NCBI GenBank assembly: GCA_035353175.1
Contig: DAOPZC010000145.1
Coordinates: 1 to 5,189, forward strand
Direction of reading: 5' to 3'
Source: DAOPZC01 sp035353175
GTDB taxonomy: Bacteria > Verrucomicrobiota > Kiritimatiellia > RFP12 > UBA1067
Length of the DNA: 5,189 bases
How positions within the stretch are numbered: position 1 is the first letter of the stretch; each line of letters opens with the position of its first letter. Below the pieces are notes generated by a model. The model searched no databases. It was not told the DNA's origin and saw only the letters and a list, made by a program, of their open reading frames with translations. Positions 1 through 5,189 of the stretch are shown here, in pieces. The position numbers and the translations under genes are program-made.

Positions 1-416
<416 letters not shown>

Positions 417-433
417 CCGGCCACCCCGCCTCA

Positions 434-464
434 GCATGGGCGGACTTTTCCCGTCCGCCCATGC
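434..464 (+). terminator. 12-bp perfect hairpin just after ettA, possible transcription terminator
   Basis: Arms GCATGGGCGGAC (434-445) and GTCCGCCCATGC (453-464) are exact reverse complements around a 7-nt loop, TTTTCCC. The hairpin begins 17 nt after the ettA stop codon, where a terminator or 3'-end-stabilising structure would sit. No T-run follows the stem on either strand (the T's are in the loop), so it is not a canonical intrinsic terminator. The structure is certain from the sequence; the terminator role is inferred from its position. Confidence 0.5.
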
Positions 465-500
465 CCTCCTCCCGACCTTCCACTCGACCCCCTCTCCCGC

Positions 501-526
501 GGCGGTTTCGGAGAAACCGCCCTACC
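501..526 (-). repeat. Intergenic hairpin element, copy 1 (minus orientation)
   Basis: GGCGGTTTC (501-509) and GAAACCGCC (513-521) form a perfect 9-bp stem with a 3-nt loop. The 5 bases after it (522-526, CTACC) make the minus-strand reading GGTAG + stem + TCC loop + stem. The element at 560-586 has the same plan, GGATAG + 9-bp stem + CCC loop + stem, on the plus strand. Both stems begin GG, end TC before the loop, and close with CC. The two look like members of one dispersed hairpin family, facing opposite ways. Function is unknown; candidates are a REP-like element or an RNA 3'-end structure. Confidence 0.6.
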
Positions 527-559
527 GGCAGGACGGCTGAGCAGGCGTCTGACCGCGCG

Positions 560-586
560 GGATAGGGACGCCTCCCCGAGGCGTCC
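560..586 (+). repeat. Intergenic hairpin element, copy 2 (plus orientation)
   Basis: GGACGCCTC (566-574) and GAGGCGTCC (578-586) form a perfect 9-bp stem with loop CCC, preceded by GGATAG (560-565). Stem length, loop length, leader and stem ends match the element at 501-526 read on the minus strand, although the middle of each stem differs. The compensated differences in both arms suggest that the paired structure is what is conserved. A GGCCGGCC palindrome follows at 592-599 but seems incidental in such GC-rich DNA. Confidence 0.6.
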
Positions 587-633
587 GCGCCGGCCGGCCA
601 CAATCTGCGGCAATAAATCCTTGAGCCCTCCGT

Positions 634-663
634 TTGGCAGATGGTAAGGTTATCCTGTATATT
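634..663 (+). promoter_or_regulatory. Sigma70-like promoter of the large PATR gene
   Basis: TTGGCA (634-639; five of six to TTGACA) and TATATT (658-663; five of six to TATAAT) are separated by 18 bp. The -10 box falls in a short AT-rich island (about 641-680) inside otherwise very GC-rich DNA. The predicted transcription start is near 669-671, giving a 5' leader of about 27 nt before the start codon at 697. A weaker alternative -10 is TATCCT at 651-656. The promoter is inferred from box match and position only. No operator or riboswitch is evident. Confidence 0.55.
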
Positions 664-685
664 GAAATAGGAAAAAAACTGATGT

Positions 686-690
686 GGAGG
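686..690 (+). promoter_or_regulatory. Shine-Dalgarno GGAGG fixing the start at 697
   Basis: GGAGG lies 6 nt before the ATG at 697, an ideal spacing. It argues against the in-frame TTG at 634, which sits inside the -35 box, and the ATG at 682, which precedes the site. A second ATG at 703 is 12 nt away and less likely. Confidence 0.8.
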
Positions 691-696
691 TCGCCC

Positions 697-765
697 ATGA
701 AAATGAATCGGTGGTGTCGTGTGTTCGCGGCGTCGTTCGCCTTTGCAGCCCTTGGCGCTGAAGCG
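697..765 (+). other. Sec signal peptide of the PATR protein
   Basis: Residues 1-23 have a basic n-region (K2, R5, R8), a hydrophobic core V9-L19 (VFAASFAFAAL) and an AEA box at 21-23. Signal peptidase I is predicted to cut before D24. A cysteine at position 7 lies before the core and does not form a lipobox, so the protein is not predicted to be a lipoprotein. Confidence 0.85.
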
Positions 766-3700
766 GACATCAATTGGCGTACGGACGTGCCGGACGGCTC
801 TTTCAACGAGGCCGCCAACTGGACGGGCGGGATCATCCCGACCAACACGACCGCCGGCGTCTTCACCGGCAACCAGGACTACGTGATCCGCTTCCCCGCG
901 GGCGGCTACGCCGAGAACAGCGTGACCAAAGTCGGAAGCCTGACCAGCGGCCGCTCCCTGACGTTCGACACGCGCGGCACGTCGTGGCTCAAGGCCGCGC
1001 CCACGATCACCAACGGGTGGCCGACGGCGTGGACCGGTTTCCAGATCCAGAACACCGGCGGCCAGCACGTGTTCAACCTCGAAGGGCTCGCGACCTCGGC
1101 CGCCGCGACCAACTACCCGATCATGCAGCTGTCGAACGCGCTCTTCCGCGTCTACTCCTTCAGCAGCGCGGCCACCAACGTGCTCGAAGAGGGCCTCCTC
1201 AACCTCTTCAACCCGGGCGGCGTGGTCAACGGCCAACACTGCCTGATCACCGGCAGCGCGGGGACGCGTCACGCGGCCCTCTTCAAGGCCAGCTCCTCCC
1301 TGCGCGCGAACCAGATCCGCATGCGCGGCAACGCGTACGGGAACCTCATGCTCTTTGAGGGCGGCACCCACGAAATCTATGGCGGGCTTCAAATCGGCGA
1401 AGGCGCCACGAACGCGGGCTACACCAACACCGTCGCCGTCACCGGCGGCGTGTTGTCGTTCCCGTCCAACGCGCTCTACATCGGCTACGGGAAAACAGGA
1501 TCGCACGGCGAGTTCTCCGTGAGTGGCTCCGGCGTGGTGAACCTCGCCAACCAAATCGTGATGGCGTCCTATCAGAACCAGTCCTCCGGTTCCCTGCGGC
1601 TCAGCGACACCGCCGTCGTGCGCGCAGGCGCCTATCTCGACGCCGCCTACAACAGCGGCTCGACCGCGACGGTCTCGCTCGCCGGCAGCTCGCTCCTCGC
1701 CCTCGGCAGCAATCTGGCCGTCGCGCGCGGTACCGGCTCATTCGCGACCATGGAGCTGCGCGACCAGTCGACCTGTTATGCCAGCGGCTACCTGCTGATC
1801 GGCGGCTACAGCGGCAGCGACGGCACGGTGAGCCTGCGAAACGGAGCGACCCTCACGGCGGCGAACTACGTCGAAGTGGGCTCCAACAGCGGAACGGGAC
1901 GTCTTGAGATGACCGGCGGACAGCTCATCGCCAAAAGCGTCAAAGGCGGCTCCGGCGGCTGGTCGACGTTTGTGGCCGACGGCGGCACCCTCTGCGCCTC
2001 CAACGTTTCCGCCTCGGTCATGCTGCTGGAGAATTTCGACCAAGCCGAGCTTGGGCCCGCCGGACTGACCTTGAATGCGGCGGGGTACGACGCCTCTCTC
2101 AGCCAGGCGTTCTCCGACGCCCCCGGCGTGGACGGGCTGTTCCTCAAGACCGGCGCCGGGACTCTCTCCGTATCGAACAGCGCGCACGCGTTCACCGCGG
2201 TCGCACAAGGCGGGCTTAAAGTCCTGGCACCCTCGGCGTCGTTCGGCCGCACGCTGAGCGTCACCAACGGAGCCTCGCTTTCCCTCGCCGGCGCCGCCAC
2301 CAACCTGGTTGCCGGCGCCCTGACGCTCGGCGAGCTGGGCGTTCCTGCGACCCTCTATCTAGACGCGGGCGACCGCCTCACCGTGACCAACAGCGGGGGA
2401 CTGACGCTCAACGGCTGCGGCATCTTTTTCGGCTCCGCAGGCGCCAACGGCTCCTACCCGCTGTTCCGCTGCGCGGGCTCCGTCGAACCGTCGCTGATGA
2501 GCCGCCTGTCCGTGCTCAACCCGGTCGCGGGCAAAGATTACCTCTTCTCCGTGGTTCCGGACGGCGCGGATTCGGTCATCCAGCTCACCGTGACCGCACT
2601 GGCCGCCAGCGACGCCGTCTGGAACGGCTCGCAGGGCTCGGACTGGAACACCGCGGACAACTGGACGCCCGCCGCCGTGCCGTCCAACGGGACGTTCGTC
2701 TTCTTCACCGAGAGCGGCGCGCAAAAAACCGTCAACCTCGGCTCCCCCGCGGCCTGCACGCACCTGACCTTCTCTTCCGCAACCCCGTATGTGCTGCAAG
2801 GCTCAGCCCTCTCGCTCCAAGCGGGAGGCATCAGCAACAGCGCCGGCGCGCACACGGTCGCCGCGCCGCTCGCCCTCACGGGCCCGTTCTCGGTCCAGAC
2901 GGCTTCGGCCAGCACCACGACGGTCAGCGGCGCGATCTCCGCGAACACCGCCACGCTCGCCAGCAAAGGCGGCTCCGGAACGCTCGTCATTTCGGGCAGC
3001 AATGCCGGGTTCAACGGCCTGTGGAGTTCCGTCAGCGGGCGTCTGCACGTCGCCTCGGCCAACGCCCTCGGCGCCGCCAACGTGGCGACCAACGCCCTGA
3101 CGCTCGGGGCCGGCACCTTCACCTACAGCGGCCCGGCCGCCACGATCACCAAGGGGCTGACCCTGAGCGCCGGCAACACCAGTAACGCCGTCATCGTCGA
3201 GGCGCTCTCCGACCTCACCCTGAACGCGCCCCTCGCCATGCAGCCCAGCCTGCTGTGCAAGCGCGGTCCGGCCGCGCTGACCCTGGTCGTCGGCAACGGC
3301 ACAACCACCCTCTCGGTCGGCCCTGGGAGCGGCGGCGTGAACATTACGCCGGCCGGCAACATCGTCCTTCCTGCCACCGGCGACGCGCCCGCCGCGCCGA
3401 CGGGGCTGGGAGGCTTCAGCGTGCTCGAAGGCCTGTTCCGGATCAAGGGCAACGGCGCGGCCGTGTCGACCGTCAACCAGCTGCACTGCGGCGTCATCGG
3501 CGGCCAGTACGCCGCGGCGCAGGCCGACCCCGTGCTCGAGCTCGACGCGGTCAAGATGAACCAGGGCTCCTCCGGCCAGCACCTCCAGCTCGGCAGCCAG
3601 ATGAGCTCCGCGAGCCCGGCGCGCACGCCCACGCTGCGCCTCGTCAACGGTGCCTCTCTCGTGCTGGACCACCTGCGCATGGGCGTTGGCCCGACCACCA

Positions 3701-4770
3701 CCTTCGCGCCCACGCTGATCATGAGCAACTCGACGATCGCCGCCGCTTGGCAGCTCAGCATCGGCGCGGACAACAGCACGGCGCCCTACGTGCGTCTGGC
3801 CCAAGGCAGCGTGGCGACAGCCTCAGGAGGCAACCAGTGGGGCGGCGGCATCTACGTCGCGCGCAACGTCGACGTCGTGGTCTCTGGCGGCAGCGTGCTC
3901 GGACAGACCAACCCGGGCGGCAGCTTCCGCTTCAGCGACGGCTACTCGAGCGGCACCATGCGCTGGGAAAGCGGCGGCACCATGCGCTTCACCCAGTTCC
4001 AAGGCCGCAACCCCCAGACGACGTCCGGCCTCAACATGGTCTTTGACGGCGGCGTGATGGAGCCGATCGCCTCCGGCTTCTCGTACTCGGCCACGAACAA
4101 GCAGAGCTTCATCATCGAGGCCGGAGGCCTCACCGTCCGCGCGGCCGGCGGCATCCGCCACGCCCTCACCTTCCCGCTCACGGGCAGCGGCGCCCTCACC
4201 AAAACTGGCGCCGGCGAGCTCGTCTTCGCGGAAGGCGTCACCTACACCACCGCGAGCGCCACCAATGCGCTGGGCCTGCCGACCACCCTCTCGGGTCTCC
4301 CCACCGGCGGTTACACCGGCGGCACCTCCGTGCAGGAAGGCGTGCTCTCGGTCAGCAACGGCACGATCCGCGCCGACGCCCGCGTGGCGGTCGCCTCCGG
4401 GGCCGCGCTCAACTTGAGCGCCGGCAGCGTCACGCTGGCCGAGGTCTCGGGCTCCGGCACCGTCTCCAACGGCGTGCTGACCGCCGGCTACCGCTGCCAC
4501 GCCTCCAGCGCCACCAACGACTGCCTCGCCCTCGCCGACGTCACGCTCCCGGCGGGATGGACGGTCACTTTCGATCTCGACGACGGCTACGCGCTCACGA
4601 ACCGGCAGACCCTCGCCGTCGCGACCCGCGCGGGCGCGACCGCCCTGAACCTCGCCGCCTGGAGAGCCGCGAACGTCGGCGACAAGATGGGCGCCAGCTT
4701 CACGTTGGTCGGCGACACAGTCTACGCCACGGCCTTCTTCACCGGCGGCACGCTGATCTCGATCAAATAG
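697..4770 (+). CDS. Large secreted PATR (autotransporter-associated beta-strand repeat) beta-solenoid protein
   Basis: The protein has 1357 residues and is exported by Sec (signal peptide 1-23). It is rich in Gly, Ala, Ser, Thr and Asn, as in secreted PATR proteins of PVC bacteria. The layout suggests two modules. Module A opens with an NW lead-in (W27, then FNEAANWTGG 36-45, LTF 88-90). A coil array follows at 182-414, a PATR motif LKTGAGTLSV at 483-492, and a closing beta segment at 569-632 (Y587-PLF to VIQLTV). Module B opens with a second NW lead-in (W642, DWNTADNW 649-656, LTF 690-692). It then has PATR-like motifs at 756-769 and 853-868, coils from 963, and a classic PATR at 1165-1219 (GALTKTGAGELVF ... 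YTGGTSVQEGVLSV). It ends LISIK. I see no autotransporter barrel, PEP-CTERM, LPXTG or type IX sorting domain, so attachment is unexplained. There are ten cysteines in the mature chain. The family call is firm; a structural or adhesive role is inference. No catalytic motif is visible. Confidence 0.9.
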   Translation: MKMNRWCRVFAASFAFAALGAEADINWRTDVPDGSFNEAANWTGGIIPTNTTAGVFTGNQDYVIRFPAGGYAENSVTKVGSLTSGRSLTFDTRGTSWLKAAPTITNGWPTAWTGFQIQNTGGQHVFNLEGLATSAAATNYPIMQLSNALFRVYSFSSAATNVLEEGLLNLFNPGGVVNGQHCLITGSAGTRHAALFKASSSLRANQIRMRGNAYGNLMLFEGGTHEIYGGLQIGEGATNAGYTNTVAVTGGVLSFPSNALYIGYGKTGSHGEFSVSGSGVVNLANQIVMASYQNQSSGSLRLSDTAVVRAGAYLDAAYNSGSTATVSLAGSSLLALGSNLAVARGTGSFATMELRDQSTCYASGYLLIGGYSGSDGTVSLRNGATLTAANYVEVGSNSGTGRLEMTGGQLIAKSVKGGSGGWSTFVADGGTLCASNVSASVMLLENFDQAELGPAGLTLNAAGYDASLSQAFSDAPGVDGLFLKTGAGTLSVSNSAHAFTAVAQGGLKVLAPSASFGRTLSVTNGASLSLAGAATNLVAGALTLGELGVPATLYLDAGDRLTVTNSGGLTLNGCGIFFGSAGANGSYPLFRCAGSVEPSLMSRLSVLNPVAGKDYLFSVVPDGADSVIQLTVTALAASDAVWNGSQGSDWNTADNWTPAAVPSNGTFVFFTESGAQKTVNLGSPAACTHLTFSSATPYVLQGSALSLQAGGISNSAGAHTVAAPLALTGPFSVQTASASTTTVSGAISANTATLASKGGSGTLVISGSNAGFNGLWSSVSGRLHVASANALGAANVATNALTLGAGTFTYSGPAATITKGLTLSAGNTSNAVIVEALSDLTLNAPLAMQPSLLCKRGPAALTLVVGNGTTTLSVGPGSGGVNITPAGNIVLPATGDAPAAPTGLGGFSVLEGLFRIKGNGAAVSTVNQLHCGVIGGQYAAAQADPVLELDAVKMNQGSSGQHLQLGSQMSSASPARTPTLRLVNGASLVLDHLRMGVGPTTTFAPTLIMSNSTIAAAWQLSIGADNSTAPYVRLAQGSVATASGGNQWGGGIYVARNVDVVVSGGSVLGQTNPGGSFRFSDGYSSGTMRWESGGTMRFTQFQGRNPQTTSGLNMVFDGGVMEPIASGFSYSATNKQSFIIEAGGLTVRAAGGIRHALTFPLTGSGALTKTGAGELVFAEGVTYTTASATNALGLPTTLSGLPTGGYTGGTSVQEGVLSVSNGTIRADARVAVASGAALNLSAGSVTLAEVSGSGTVSNGVLTAGYRCHASSATNDCLALADVTLPAGWTVTFDLDDGYALTNRQTLAVATRAGATALNLAAWRAANVGDKMGASFTLVGDTVYATAFFTGGTLISIK
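1240..1938 (+). repeat. First beta-solenoid block: nine coils of 23-29 residues (residues 182-414)
   Basis: Consecutive units start at residues 182, 207, 231, 260, 287, 314, 340, 366 and 392, with lengths of 25, 24, 29, 27, 27, 26, 26, 26 and 23. Each begins with a hydrophobic-x-hydrophobic strand (LQIG, LYIG, IVMA, LDAA, LAVA, LLIG, VEVG). A Gly/Ser/Asn-rich turn follows, then two short alternating strands around a Gly/Asp/Asn turn, such as EFSVSGSGVVNLAN or TVSLRNGATLTAAN. The spacing and inward-facing Leu/Ile/Val pattern are those of a parallel beta-helix with one coil per unit. Unit borders were set by eye. The units are repeats at protein level; the DNA is diverged. Confidence 0.75.
3583..3921 (+). 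repeat. Second beta-solenoid block: four coils (residues 963-1075)
   Basis: Units start at residues 963 (LQLG), 993 (LRMG), 1020 (LSIG) and 1052 (IYVA), with lengths of 30, 27, 32 and 24. They keep the same layout as the first block: a hydrophobic-x-hydrophobic-Gly/Ala strand, a polar turn, then beta-turn-beta such as LRLVNGASLVLDH or VVVSGGSVLG. A looser Gly/Ser-rich segment (1076-1105, two TMRW/TMRF-like strands) continues the pattern. The first unit is led in by VLEGLFRI and LHC (909-931), which resembles the lead-in of the first block. Confidence 0.65.
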
Positions 4771-4824
4771 CCGCGAAGCCGAACACGAGCCCCCGCGCTC
4801 CTCGCCGGCGGGATCCTATTCCGC
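4771..4824. other. Convergent gap between PATR gene and GH92 gene
   Basis: This 54-bp gap separates two convergent stop codons. It holds only weak inverted repeats, such as CCCGC (4792-4796) with GCGGG (4808-4812), and no T-run on either strand. No terminator can be supported, although both transcripts should end about here. Confidence 0.5.
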
Positions 4825-5189
4825 CTAGAACGCGTTCGGATTCGGCCGGTCGCCCATCACGAACTCGAGCGTGCCGCCCGCGACGATGTCCTTCTGGCGG
4901 AGGCGCGGCTCGGCGAGCCGCCGGCCGTTGAGCGTCACTGCCTGCACGTAGACGTTCTGCGGCGCCTGATTTTTGGCGGTCACCGTGAAGGTCGCCGGCG
5001 GGTACGGCGCGCCGATCTTCAGCACCGCCCGCTCCACCAGCGGCGAGCCGAGCTCGTAGACGTCGGTCGCGGGGTTGAGCGGATAGAAGCCCAACGCCGT
5101 CAGGATGTACCACGCCGACATCTGGCCGCAGTCTTCGTTGCCGTCGAACCCCTTCTTGTCGGTGCTGTAGCTGCGCCGCGCGATCTCGC
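4825..5189 (-). CDS. Glycoside hydrolase family 92 (alpha-mannosidase type), C-terminal part (5' end outside window)
   Basis: This reads leftwards and ends at TAG (4827-4825). The visible 120 residues are the C-terminus of a GH92 enzyme, a family of calcium-dependent exo-alpha-mannosidases that trim N-glycans, yeast mannan and related glycans, usually outside the cytoplasm. Diagnostic stretches are GFDGNEDCGQMSAWYILTAL and GFYPLNPATDVYELGSPLVE near the start. They are followed by the closing beta-sandwich strands FTVTAKNQAPQNVYVQAV, TLNGRRL, DIVAGGTLEFVMG and the ending DRPNPNAF. From memory of the family, the acidic residues of the GNEDCGQ stretch lie in the conserved active-site region; the general acid and any signal peptide are beyond the window. 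GH92 proteins are about 700-800 residues, so roughly the last sixth is seen. Linkage specificity cannot be told from this part. The gene converges on the PATR gene, 54 bp apart, so its promoter is off the right edge. Confidence 0.93.
   Translation of the reverse strand, partial: EIARRSYSTDKKGFDGNEDCGQMSAWYILTALGFYPLNPATDVYELGSPLVERAVLKIGAPYPPATFTVTAKNQAPQNVYVQAVTLNGRRLAEPRLRQKDIVAGGTLEFVMGDRPNPNAF

Noticed and set aside
651..672. Imperfect inverted repeat TCCT...AGGA over the -10 region as an operator
   Set aside because: Only 4 bp match cleanly, which is too weak to separate from chance in an AT-rich stretch.
634..696. Upstream TTG start extending the PATR protein by 21 residues
   Set aside because: The TTG is inside the predicted -35 box. 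The extension would put a polar stretch before the signal peptide, and an ideal GGAGG sits 6 nt before the ATG at 697.
2803..3804. Open frame of 333 codons on the minus strand within the PATR gene
   Set aside because: Its low-complexity Arg/Gly/Ala/Asp composition is typical of the reverse frame of a GC-rich gene. No family is recognisable and no start signals are seen.
4557..5113. Overlapping frames on both strands at the right end (4557-4931 plus, 4763-5113 minus)
   Set aside because: Both are Arg-rich shadows of the PATR and GH92 genes, whose frames carry clear family motifs.

Overview
The window is GC-rich and looks bacterial. Two gene ends flank one large complete gene. The mix is a housekeeping ABC-F translation factor (EttA type), a giant secreted protein with autotransporter-associated beta-strand repeats (PATR), and a family 92 glycoside hydrolase. 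This suggests a polysaccharide-degrading member of the PVC group (Kiritimatiellota, Verrucomicrobiota or Lentisphaerota). That assignment is inferred from gene content and protein style; no rRNA or other marker is present.

Layout. Positions 1-416 (+) are the last quarter of ettA. Positions 417-633 hold no convincing gene but carry three perfect hairpins: a 12-bp one just after the ettA stop, and two 9-bp ones that share an architecture and lie in opposite orientations. An AT-rich island (about 601-710) follows, with a sigma70-like promoter and a strong Shine-Dalgarno. Positions 697-4770 (+) encode a 1357-residue exported protein. It has a Sec signal peptide, two 'NW' lead-in modules and two beta-solenoid blocks. 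PATR motifs are scattered through it, and no translocator barrel or sorting anchor can be recognised. Positions 4825-5189 (-) are the C-terminus of a GH92 alpha-mannosidase-like enzyme, converging on the large gene across a 54-bp gap.

How they fit. EttA looks like an unrelated housekeeping neighbour, separated by a possible terminator and the hairpin elements. The large protein has its own promoter and is probably an envelope or extracellular scaffold or adhesin-like solenoid. The GH92 enzyme would remove alpha-mannose residues from glycans. Their closeness is compatible with a glycan-foraging locus, but they are convergent, not co-transcribed, so a functional link is only a hypothesis.

The points most worth a second look are the paired inverted hairpin elements at 501-586, the internal duplication and regular beta-coils of the large protein, and the absence of any visible surface-attachment signal on it.
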